Of a DNA stretch of 61,505 nucleotides, positions 54,265-61,505 are shown piece after piece. The notes under the pieces are model-generated. The model was given only the letters and a program-made list of their open reading frames with translations. It ran no database searches and was not told where the DNA came from. The position numbers were made by a program, and so were the translations under genes. Each line of letters starts with the position of its first letter. Position 1 is the stretch's first letter. Source of the DNA: Candidatus Acidulodesulfobacterium ferriphilum (GTDB taxonomy: Bacteria; SZUA-79; Acidulodesulfobacterales; Acidulodesulfobacteraceae); the NCBI GenBank assembly GCA_004195035.1, contig SGBD01000003.1, forward strand, positions 165,981 through 227,485, written 5' to 3'.

Positions 54265-55215
54265 ATGAAAAATAAATTAATATTGTTTATTTTATTGGCA
54301 GGCGCAATAATAGGAGGTTCATTATTAGCAATTTATAAGATAAACTATGACAAGACGGCGAAAAATGTAATAAATCTCGATAAGTTATATCCGCTGCCCT
54401 CGATAGTCAAAAGCCCCGCTTTAACTTATCCGCGAAAACAACTAAACCCGCGAAACCCGCTTAATCCGCAAAAAACTTTTAAGCTTGCCATAGCTTCCAT
54501 GATGTCGCCCGTTGCAAATATAAATGCTTACGAGCCTTTTGCAAAATATCTTCGCCTTGCCCTTCATATGCCGGTGAAGATTATTCAAAAGCGCACATAT
54601 TTAGCCGTAAATAATCTGCTGATAAATAATAAGATTGATTTAGCCTTTATTTGCACCGGGGCTTATGTGTACGGCGGATTAAAAAACAGGGTAAAAATAA
54701 TAGCGGTGCCGGTTATAAACGGAAAAAAAACATATAGGGCTTATATAATAGCGCATAAACCCTCAAAAATTAAATTCGTCAAGGATTTAAAAGGCGGAGT
54801 GTTTGCGTTTACCGAGCCGTTATCCAACACCGGCTATGAGTATCCAATGCGTTTTTTTAAGAATAACGGCATAAATCCGGAAATATATTTTAAACGGGTA
54901 ATGTTTACTTATAATCATACCGATTCGATTAAAGCGGTTGCGGCAGGTATTGCCGACGGCGCTTCGGTCGATTCCATAGTTTATTTTTACACATACAATA
55001 AATATAAAAGCGTGAGGCTTCACACTAAGATTATTTTGAAATCCCCTTTATTTCCTATCCCGCCCATAGTTATGTCCGATGGGGCGGATAAAAGATTAAG
55101 GGATGAAGTAAAAAAAATTCTTTTAGATATGTCAAAAAATCCGAAGGGAAAATTAATTTTAAAAAAACTTGGCATAGACGGTTTTGCCGTGCCGGATTTA
55201 AATAGATATAAGTAA
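54265..55215 (+). CDS. PhnD-like periplasmic binding protein, probable sensor for the adjacent two-component system
   Basis: A 316-residue membrane-anchored or secreted binding protein. It has an N-terminal hydrophobic segment (about residues 4-25), a spacer with Pro/Asn repeats (KQLNPRNPLNPQ), then a PhnD domain: AYEPFAKYLRLALHMPVKI, KIDLAFICTGAYVYG, ADGASVDSIVYFY and KSPLFPIPPIV. PhnD domains bind small oxyanion-like ligands. No ABC transporter genes follow; instead a kinase and regulator do. In TtrS, the tetrathionate sensor, a PhnD-like domain is part of the kinase, so here it may be a separate ligand sensor. The ligand is not known. Confidence 0.8.
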   Translation: MKNKLILFILLAGAIIGGSLLAIYKINYDKTAKNVINLDKLYPLPSIVKSPALTYPRKQLNPRNPLNPQKTFKLAIASMMSPVANINAYEPFAKYLRLALHMPVKIIQKRTYLAVNNLLINNKIDLAFICTGAYVYGGLKNRVKIIAVPVINGKKTYRAYIIAHKPSKIKFVKDLKGGVFAFTEPLSNTGYEYPMRFFKNNGINPEIYFKRVMFTYNHTDSIKAVAAGIADGASVDSIVYFYTYNKYKSVRLHTKIILKSPLFPIPPIVMSDGADKRLRDEVKKILLDMSKNPKGKLILKKLGIDGFAVPDLNRYK

Positions 55216-55254
55216 ATTAATAAATTTAAATGAAAAACCGTTAAATATTTTTTT

Positions 55255-56682
55255 ATGAGATTTTCTTTATTTTTTTCAATTATATTAATCCTTAAAAAAT
55301 TTTATAATATTTCTTTAAGGATTAAAGTTATAGGACTTGTTATATTTGCCGCTTTAATACTTGGGTTGCCTGTTATATACTTTGTAAATAAAGACTTTTC
55401 GCAACAAAATAATATACAATTAAGGCTAATGAGCAAGACTACCTCCGAACAGTTATCGTCCCAGTCCGTGAATTATATTCTTGAGGATAATATATATGCC
55501 CTGACGAGATTATTGAAAAACTCGCTTAAAAGCGATCCCGATGCGGTTTATGCTTTTATTCAAAATAAAAGAGGCGAGGTTATCGCATCTACTTTTAACG
55601 GCGGATTTCCTGCAGGCTTGCTAAAAGTTAACGATTTTAAACCGAAAAGTTTATCCACCGTTAAAATTAAAACTACCAAAGGGATGATATATGATACATC
55701 CGCACCTATTTTAGAGGGAAGGCTTGGTGTGGTGCGTGTCGGAATTTCATCCGTAAGGTCAAATCTGACCCTTTATTCGCTGATAAGATCCATATTTTTT
55801 TCCATGATATTTGCGGCCGCTTTAGCCATCATACTTTCGGGCGCAATCGCCTGGTGGGTTATGGCCCCGATAGTTAAATTATCGGAGGCTGTTAATATGG
55901 TAAAAAACGGCAGTTATGATGTAAAATTGGATGTTAAAAGGGATGATGAAATAGGAAAACTTACAAACGGCTTTAATGAAATGGTAAATAGTTTAAAAAA
56001 GGCAAATTTGGAACAAATCGAAAATGATAACTTAAGAAAAAACTTCATTACAAATGTGATAAAGGCTCAAGAAGAAGAAAGGAAAAGGATAGCAAGAGAC
56101 CTGCATGACCAGTTTGCGCAGATGCTTGCTTACATAAAAATAAGATTTGGGCTGCTTAAGGATTTAAATGACTTTAAAGAGGCCAGAAGCAGCATTATTC
56201 AAATTAGCGAAGATTTGGCAAAGGCGCTTGACCTTGTCCGCGATATAGCGAAAAGTTTAATGCCCGGAATATTGGACGAGATGGGCTTAGTCTGTGCCGC
56301 CTCCAGTTATATAGACGATATTAATAAAAAAAGCGCGGATTTTAGGGTAGATTTTTACACGGGCAGTCTTAAGGATAAAAGATTTCATCCTAATACCGAA
56401 ATTAATGTTTACAGGATAATTCAAGAAGCATTATCGAATGTCATACTTCATTCGCAAACTAATTATGCGAAAATAAGCCTTGAAGAGAGTGACGGAAAGA
56501 TAAGGGGCGCTATCGAAGATTACGGAATCGGTTTTAAATATGATATTATTAAAAAAGATAGTTTTGGAATATTCGGAATGATAGAAAGGGCAAAACTTTT
56601 AGGCGGCGATTTGGAAATAGAATCTATCCCGGGCAAAGGAACCGAGGTTAAGTTTTGGGTGCCTGCGGCGCAAATAACTTAA
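55255..56682 (+). CDS. HAMP-containing histidine kinase, NarX/DegS type (HisKA_3)
   Basis: A 475-residue inner-membrane sensor. Order: helix 1 (about residues 20-42), a periplasmic Cache-like loop (about 45-175, EVIASTFNGGFP), helix 2 (about 178-205), HAMP (about 200-255), HisKA_3 with phospho-acceptor His284 in RDLHDQF, and HATPase from about 370 (QEALSNVILHS, EDYGIGFK). It should phosphorylate the NarL-type regulator directly downstream. The preceding PhnD-like protein is a likely input partner. The gene starts 39 bases after it. Confidence 0.92.
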   Translation: MRFSLFFSIILILKKFYNISLRIKVIGLVIFAALILGLPVIYFVNKDFSQQNNIQLRLMSKTTSEQLSSQSVNYILEDNIYALTRLLKNSLKSDPDAVYAFIQNKRGEVIASTFNGGFPAGLLKVNDFKPKSLSTVKIKTTKGMIYDTSAPILEGRLGVVRVGISSVRSNLTLYSLIRSIFFSMIFAAALAIILSGAIAWWVMAPIVKLSEAVNMVKNGSYDVKLDVKRDDEIGKLTNGFNEMVNSLKKANLEQIENDNLRKNFITNVIKAQEEERKRIARDLHDQFAQMLAYIKIRFGLLKDLNDFKEARSSIIQISEDLAKALDLVRDIAKSLMPGILDEMGLVCAASSYIDDINKKSADFRVDFYTGSLKDKRFHPNTEINVYRIIQEALSNVILHSQTNYAKISLEESDGKIRGAIEDYGIGFKYDIIKKDSFGIFGMIERAKLLGGDLEIESIPGKGTEVKFWVPAAQIT

Positions 56683-56696
56683 AGGTAAATAATATA

Positions 56697-57365
56697 ATGA
56701 TAACAATAGTTTTGGTGGATGATCATCATCTGATGCTTTCCGGCCTGAAAATGATAATAAGCGGACAGGAGGATTTACAGGTAGTAGGAACGGCAAGCGA
56801 TACAATATCTGCTATAGAGGCCGTTAAAACAAACAAGCCGGATGTCATAGTTCTTGACATTTCTTTGCCTAAAGCCAACGGGCTCGATATGATATCCCGG
56901 CTTAAAAGTGTTTCTCCAGAATCAAAAATACTAATTTTAACCATGTACGAAGACAGGCAGTATGTTTATAAAGCGCTTGAAAATGGCGCTCTGGGTTATA
57001 TACCCAAAAAAGCGGCAGAACATGATTTGATTTACTCTATAAGAACGGTGGCAGGAGGAGAATTATATATTCATCCGTCTTTAGTCAAAAGCTTAATTAA
57101 TAAAGAGGACAACGAATATCGTTATAACGATAACGGCTCGTCAAACAGGGAAAGATCATTATGGGATAGTTTAAGCCCGAGAGAACAGGATGTTTTGATA
57201 TTTGTTGCAGAGGGTTTTTCAAACAAAGAGATTGGCGAAAAACTATTCATTAATGAAAAAACGGCAGCTACCCACCGTTTAAGGGGGATGGAGAAATTGG
57301 ATCTTTTAAACAAATCCGACCTTGTCGATTTAATTTTCTTTAAGCTTAAACTTCCGAAAAAGTAA
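56697..57365 (+). CDS. NarL/FixJ-family response regulator
   Basis: A 222-residue DNA-binding regulator. The receiver domain has DDHH at residues 8-11, phospho-acceptor Asp54 in VLDISLP, and the conserved Thr (LILTMYED) and Lys (PKKAAEHD). The LuxR-type HTH is LSPREQDVLIFVAEGFSNKEIG. I chose the ATG at 56697 behind aaagg; an ATG at 56655 is inside the kinase gene. It probably activates the respiratory operon that starts 275 bases downstream. Confidence 0.93.
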   Translation: MITIVLVDDHHLMLSGLKMIISGQEDLQVVGTASDTISAIEAVKTNKPDVIVLDISLPKANGLDMISRLKSVSPESKILILTMYEDRQYVYKALENGALGYIPKKAAEHDLIYSIRTVAGGELYIHPSLVKSLINKEDNEYRYNDNGSSNRERSLWDSLSPREQDVLIFVAEGFSNKEIGEKLFINEKTAATHRLRGMEKLDLLNKSDLVDLIFFKLKLPKK

Positions 57366-57558
57366 TAAAAGCCTTATAAACCGGCATAAATTCAAATAAA
57401 TCCGCAATTTAAGTTTCTTTCGTAATATTTTTTCTTCACTATATTTCCGATTTTTTCTTACAAAAATCATATTTTGTATTATTTAAAATAAGTCTGTCTC
57501 GTGATAAAAGTAATAATAGTCGAGATGATTTTAATGCGGCGATGGATTGACTTCCATT

Positions 57559-57589
57559 ATATTAGTATTACACTTAATATTAGTATTAC
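57559..57589 (+). promoter_or_regulatory. Tandem dyad sites upstream of the respiratory operon
   Basis: atattagtattac occurs at 57559-57571 and again at 57577-57589, 18 bases apart. Each holds the dyad taata-N4-tatta (the first with one mismatch), and on the minus strand tactaat fits the NarL heptamer TACYNMT. A -10-like TATACT (57590-57595) follows at once, so the sites overlap a weak -35. The 275-base gap 57366-57640 has no gene. Confidence 0.55.
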
Positions 57590-57640
57590 TATACTTAAAG
57601 TAAATTCAGGATAATTTTAATATTATTAGGGGGCAAATGA

Positions 57641-58777
57641 ATGAAAAAAGAAAATGACAGGGAAAACAAAAGGGTGAAAGGGGAGGAAAAAGTAAGCGAA
57701 AGGGGAAAGAGCGAAAAATCAAAAAGGAGAAAATTTCTTAAAATGCTCGGGTTAGGAGGATTGGCCGCAGCCGCCTTCGGGTTTGCCGGTTTATCAAAAT
57801 CCAAAGAGGCATTAGCCGCCCCTTTGAAAAAGGAAAAAGGGAAAAAAAGCGGATTAAATACGCCGGAAAAAGGAACGGGAGTTCCGACGGGCGCTTTGAA
57901 AAATAAGAGATGGATGGGGTGGATGAATCCGTCGCAGGATGTAAACGACGGATGGAACGAGTGGATGAGGACGATAGAAAACCCTCATAACCTTCCTATC
58001 TGGCACGATAATTTTTACACCATTAAAGATTCAAAACCGAAACATCACTGGGCAATGGTTATGGATTTAAGAAAATGCGTCGGATGTCAGGCTTGCGTTA
58101 TAGCGTGTAAAAGCGAAAACAATGTCCCTCTTACGGTTTTTAGAACCGTGGTTCAGGTAATGGAGACGGGACATATGGTTCCCGATAAAGACGGGATAGT
58201 TGTTACGGACGAGGGAAATTTTACTCCCGATACTAAAAGATTCAATTTGCCTAGGATGTGCAATCACTGCGATCACCCCTCGTGTGTGGAGGTGTGTCCG
58301 GTAAAAGCAACTTTCAAGAGGCAGGACGGTATAGTTTTAATAGACTATAATGTTTGCATAGGGTGCGGAACCTGTCTTCAAGCCTGTCCTTACGATATGC
58401 GTTTTTTTAATCCGGTTCAGCATACGGCGGATAAATGCACATTTTGCGTTCACAGAATAGACAGGGGGCTTATGCCTGCGTGCGTAACTTCATGCGTCGG
58501 AAGAGCGAGAAAGTTCGGGGATTTAAACGACCCCAAGACCGAGGTTTCGAGGCTGATAGCCGGATATCCGACTTCGAAACTTAAAATTTCCACTGGAAAC
58601 GATCCTCAGGTTTTCTATATAGATTTAAACGGGATGTTAGTCGATCCGACTAACCCCGAAGAGGTTAAAATGGTTTATACTTACGCAATGTCTTTTAATA
58701 CCACCGCATATCAAAAATTAGGCGGGACAGCCGTGCTGCCCATCGTGGAGGAAATGGAAGACCCTTATAAAGATTAA
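57641..58777 (+). CDS. Tat-exported four-cluster ferredoxin subunit (PsrB/TtrB/PhsB-like)
   Basis: The electron-transfer subunit of a periplasmic molybdoenzyme complex. The 378-residue product begins with about 27 charged residues, then a Tat signal (RRKFLKMLGLGG, ending near ALAA). The ferredoxin core starts near residue 140. Four clusters are predicted: Cys146 opens CVGCQACVIAC, followed by CNHCDHPSCVEVC, CIGCGTCLQAC, and CTFC with ACVTSC. Electrons pass between the NrfD-type membrane subunit and the molybdenum subunit. The N-terminal extension before the twin Arg is unusually long; the start could be later, but no better SD-supported codon is visible. gggggc precedes the ATG. Confidence 0.92.
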   Translation: MKKENDRENKRVKGEEKVSERGKSEKSKRRKFLKMLGLGGLAAAAFGFAGLSKSKEALAAPLKKEKGKKSGLNTPEKGTGVPTGALKNKRWMGWMNPSQDVNDGWNEWMRTIENPHNLPIWHDNFYTIKDSKPKHHWAMVMDLRKCVGCQACVIACKSENNVPLTVFRTVVQVMETGHMVPDKDGIVVTDEGNFTPDTKRFNLPRMCNHCDHPSCVEVCPVKATFKRQDGIVLIDYNVCIGCGTCLQACPYDMRFFNPVQHTADKCTFCVHRIDRGLMPACVTSCVGRARKFGDLNDPKTEVSRLIAGYPTSKLKISTGNDPQVFYIDLNGMLVDPTNPEEVKMVYTYAMSFNTTAYQKLGGTAVLPIVEEMEDPYKD

Positions 58778-58818
58778 CCAAGTTCAATTTTAAAATTTTA
58801 AAGCAAGGAGTAAATATT

Positions 58819-59988
58819 ATGACTTTATTAAACGGTTTTTTAGAAAATCCGGTGTGGGGTTTGCCGATAGTGATTTATCCGTTTCTGTCGGGTCTTGTCG
58901 CAGGGTCGTTTGTCGTTGCATCGCTATCGCACCTTTTTGGAATGGAAAAATTCAGGCCGTTAGCTAAACTTGCGGCGATAGTCAGTTTTGCGATGCTTAT
59001 ACTTGCGGCGCAGGCGCCTCTGGCAGACGCGCTCCAGCCTTCGAGGGCTATATGGGAATTATATTTCAGGGACCATTTTCCATACTCGCCTTTGGGCATG
59101 TTCATTATTATATGGACGCTTTATATAATCCTTATGCTTTTTGAAATGTTTTATCTGTTCAGGGTTTCTAATATAAAAAGGGCGGAAGAAGATAGCGGAT
59201 TCAGAGGAAAATTGGCAAATTTCTTTACGCTCGGAAATAAAGATTTATCGGAAAAAGCTGTAAAAAAAGACCATAAAGCCCTTATGGTTATAGCCGCACT
59301 GGGCATAGGACTGGCGTTTTTGTTTCACGGATATGTCGGATTTTTATTCGGCGCCATAAAAGCAAGGCCGTTGTGGTCGGATCCTCTTATACCGGTTTTA
59401 TTTATAACATCGGCTATCGTTTCTGGTATTGCGCTTATGGGCGTACTATACGTGATAGGCTTTTCGTTTTATTCCGATAAAAATAAGGTAAAACCTGAAA
59501 CCGTGTATGAACTTAATAAAATTTTGTTGTTAATGATAGGATTCGACCTGTTTTTCGACTTAACCGAATGGCTTTATTCGGTTCGTTCTTACGCTCCTAA
59601 AGATTTATACGAAGGATGGCACGCTGTTTTCAGCACGGGTGCAGGGGGCGTTTTAGCTTTTAATTACCATTTTATGCAAATAACGCTTGGGCTTATTATA
59701 CCTGGACTGCTGCTTATTTCAAAAAAAGTAAGGAATTCAAAGGTATGGACGGTAATAATAGGCTTGCTGGTTTTAGCGGGTGTTTGGGCAATGAGGTTTA
59801 ACACCGTCGTAGGCGCGCAGCTCCAGACAAAAATCGGGCAGGGGACGGTTCTTTTCGATATTCCGTGGTTAGGTTACGACGGATATATAACCGGAATCGG
59901 ATTATTTGCATTAGGCATCTTTTTAATATTCGTTTTCGGCTATTTATTGGGGTGGGAAGATAAACCCGAATTAACCGGTAATAATTAA
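58819..59988 (+). CDS. NrfD/PsrC-type quinone-linked membrane subunit
   Basis: A 389-residue protein with about nine or ten membrane helices. NrfD-family features include the N-terminal ENPVWGLPIVIYPFLSGLVAG (quoted in part, WGLPIVIYPF), the helix pair around HGYVGFLFGAIKARPLW, and ITSAIVSGIALM. It anchors the complex and exchanges electrons with the quinone pool. It lies between the ferredoxin and molybdenum genes, the usual order in Psr and Ttr operons. A good SD, aaggag, precedes the ATG. Confidence 0.93.
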   Translation: MTLLNGFLENPVWGLPIVIYPFLSGLVAGSFVVASLSHLFGMEKFRPLAKLAAIVSFAMLILAAQAPLADALQPSRAIWELYFRDHFPYSPLGMFIIIWTLYIILMLFEMFYLFRVSNIKRAEEDSGFRGKLANFFTLGNKDLSEKAVKKDHKALMVIAALGIGLAFLFHGYVGFLFGAIKARPLWSDPLIPVLFITSAIVSGIALMGVLYVIGFSFYSDKNKVKPETVYELNKILLLMIGFDLFFDLTEWLYSVRSYAPKDLYEGWHAVFSTGAGGVLAFNYHFMQITLGLIIPGLLLISKKVRNSKVWTVIIGLLVLAGVWAMRFNTVVGAQLQTKIGQGTVLFDIPWLGYDGYITGIGLFALGIFLIFVFGYLLGWEDKPELTGNN

Positions 59989-60005
59989 AATAAGGAGGAT
60001 TTGTA

Positions 60006-61505
60006 ATGTCAATGAATAGAAGAGATTTTTTAAAATATACGACATTCGGCGCGGCGGCGGTTTTTACCGGAGCTGGTTTGACCCAGTGGGCAGGCGGGAT
60101 GTTTCATTATGAGGGCGAATATGTTTTTCCCGGCAGGACCGAAAACTGGCCCAAGGTGGATGTAAAATTTACCACCTGCAAGCAGTGCCATAGCGACTGT
60201 GCGGCTATGTCGAGGGTGTTTAACGGAACGCTCATTAAATTGGACGGCAGTCCTTACGATATACAGACGACACAGCCGAGCATTCCTTATTCTACGCCCG
60301 TGAACGAGGCAATAGCGTATGTCGGAACAAATTTTGACACAGCTAAGCCTTTCGTTGACGGCGCTCATTCCCTGTGTCCCAGAGGTCAGGCGGGAAGGCA
60401 GGATGCTTACGACCCCTACAGAATCTATATGCCCCTAAAAAGAGTGGGGGAAAGGGGCTCCAAGAAGTTTAAAACGATTTCCTACGAACAGCTTATAAGC
60501 GAGGTGGTGAACGGAGGCTATCTCTTTAAGGACATCCCCGGTGAAGAAAAGCGGTTTGTCGAGGGGTTTAAGCACCTGTGGAACGGAGGCGAGGGCAGGT
60601 TCGTCCCCGCAAATCCCAGATACCCCGACTTCGGACCTAAAACCAACCAGTATGTTTCTTACTGGGGCAGGGGCGAGGGAGGCATAGCCAACTTAATGAC
60701 CAGATTCGCCAATGCCCTGGGTTCGGTAAACGCCCTGCCCCATGTCTCTATCTGCGAACTCTCCCACCATGTTTCGACATTCAGGACATTTCCCGGAACC
60801 AACATGCTGAAGCCTGATCTGCCCAATTCGGAGTATTTATTAGTATTCGGGGCAAACTATCTGGAAGCCAATTTCCCTATGCAGACCTTGGCGAGAAGGT
60901 CCGTTGCCGCCACCTCGTCGGGCAAATTAAAAATAGTCGTGATAGATGTAAGGGCGGGCAATCAGGTAGCCCATGCCGATAAGTATATTCCGATAGCCCC
61001 CGGGGGAGACGGGGCTTTAGCCATGGGGATGCTCAGGTGGATAATAGAAAACAAACGATACGACGAAAATTTCCTTAGCAACTTAAACCACGGCTCAGCC
61101 AATAGCAACGGAGAGCCCAACTTTTCCAATGCGTCCTACTTAATAGTTGCGGATGAATCCGATAAGGATTTTGCCAGGTTCTTAAAGAGCGGAAGCTCCT
61201 TTTACGCCATAGACAAATTTAGCAGAAAGCCCGTCCTGGCTTCCGCTTCCGCAAAAGGCGAGCTGTGGCCCGCCGGATTTTTATCGCTTAAGCCCGTAAA
61301 CGTAAACGGGGTTAACTGCATGACGGGCATGCAGATGTTATGGGCGGAGCTCGTCAAGCATACCATAGACGAATATGCCAAAGAAGCGGGACTTGCCCCG
61401 AGGGTAATACCCGAGCTTGCATCCGAGCTTAAATACGACGAACCCCTCTTGAATGTTTCTATCGACAGGAGCAAAGCTCAAAACATGGGTATAACTATGC
61501 AGGAA
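60006..61505 (+). CDS. Molybdopterin oxidoreductase catalytic subunit (PsrA/PhsA/TtrA/ArrA-like), 3' end outside window
   Basis: The first 500 codons of the catalytic subunit; the frame is open to the last base. A Tat signal NRRDFLK starts at residue 4. A [4Fe-4S] site is C-x2-C-x3-C (CKQCHSDC) with the fourth Cys in HSLCPRGQAG. Cys250 in HVSICELSHH is at the likely position of the molybdenum ligand, which is Cys in sulfur and arsenic oxyanion reductases. The large insert before it resembles TtrA-type enzymes. It starts behind aaggagg. The substrate (tetrathionate, thiosulfate, polysulfide, arsenate or another) cannot be fixed without the rest of the gene. GC content rises to about 50-57 % after roughly 60400. 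Confidence 0.92.
   Translation, partial: MSMNRRDFLKYTTFGAAAVFTGAGLTQWAGGMFHYEGEYVFPGRTENWPKVDVKFTTCKQCHSDCAAMSRVFNGTLIKLDGSPYDIQTTQPSIPYSTPVNEAIAYVGTNFDTAKPFVDGAHSLCPRGQAGRQDAYDPYRIYMPLKRVGERGSKKFKTISYEQLISEVVNGGYLFKDIPGEEKRFVEGFKHLWNGGEGRFVPANPRYPDFGPKTNQYVSYWGRGEGGIANLMTRFANALGSVNALPHVSICELSHHVSTFRTFPGTNMLKPDLPNSEYLLVFGANYLEANFPMQTLARRSVAATSSGKLKIVVIDVRAGNQVAHADKYIPIAPGGDGALAMGMLRWIIENKRYDENFLSNLNHGSANSNGEPNFSNASYLIVADESDKDFARFLKSGSSFYAIDKFSRKPVLASASAKGELWPAGFLSLKPVNVNGVNCMTGMQMLWAELVKHTIDEYAKEAGLAPRVIPELASELKYDEPLLNVSIDRSKAQNMGITMQE

Noticed and set aside
57641-59988. Assigning the operon firmly to tetrathionate reductase
   Set aside because: PsrABC, PhsABC, TtrABC and ArrAB-like complexes share these subunits; the catalytic gene is incomplete, so the substrate stays open.

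Overview
The window is a continuous, gene-dense stretch of chromosome from a low-GC Gram-negative bacterium. Outer-membrane logic is visible in a lipoprotein, FtsE/FtsX, a divergent polysaccharide deacetylase and Tat-exported subunits. The gene orders (rpsB-tsf-pyrH-frr-uppS-cdsA-dxr, guaB-guaA-dnaE-accA, ftsE/ftsX beside a coiled-coil protein, ctpA and a deacetylase) and the respiratory molybdoenzyme at the right edge suggest an anaerobic or facultative bacterium of deltaproteobacterial type. A low-GC sulfur-cycling lineage such as the former Sva0485 group would fit, but that placement is inference from gene content only. TTG and GTG starts behind good Shine-Dalgarno (SD) sequences are frequent. 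There are no rRNA or tRNA genes, CRISPR arrays, transposase genes or prophage, and no gene-free stretch longer than about 293 bases.

Layout. 1-792: an unrecognised protein. 1001-7753: glycogen synthase, an O-antigen ligase/polymerase-like membrane protein, a polyprenyl-phosphate sugar transferase, a DUF445 protein and an SppA-type protease. 8017-20486: aconitase, NAD kinase, RecN, an ArgA-like acetyltransferase, rhodanese, a PPDK/PEP-synthase regulatory kinase, TldE/PmbA, SecA, ArgJ and a polysaccharide deacetylase. 20628-26127: translation, UMP kinase and isoprenoid/phospholipid operon. 26607-36053: gamma-carbonic anhydrase, Ppx/GppA, GuaB, GuaA, DnaE, AccA. 36214-37992: a GAF/Cys-rich/HD-GYP protein. 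38174-39754: cobyric acid synthase, bracketed by two copies of a nested inverted-repeat element. 39932-42108 (minus strand): thiE-ftsE-ftsX. 42245-47538: a small Ala/Pro/Lys lipoprotein, an EnvC-like coiled coil, CtpA, divergent deacetylase, PyrF, RlmB. 47676-54236: CspA, TypA, a nitrilase-family amidohydrolase, RimI, a natural PyrK-PyrD fusion, and an endonuclease III/MagIII-like glycosylase. 54265-61505: PhnD-like binding protein, histidine kinase, NarL-type regulator, then a Tat-exported four-cluster ferredoxin, an NrfD/PsrC membrane subunit and the first 500 codons of a molybdopterin oxidoreductase.

The right-hand cluster reads as one unit: a periplasmic ligand sensor, a two-component system, and the respiratory complex it probably controls, with tandem dyad sites in the intergenic region between regulator and enzyme. 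This parallels the tetrathionate (ttr) logic but with the sensor domain as a separate polypeptide. The other main points of interest are a miniature repeat family at 847-971, 37968-38127 and 39757-39932, the one-chain PyrK-PyrD, the EnvC-like protein without a LytM domain, several perfect palindromes inside coding sequence, and a Cys-rich module inside the HD-GYP protein.
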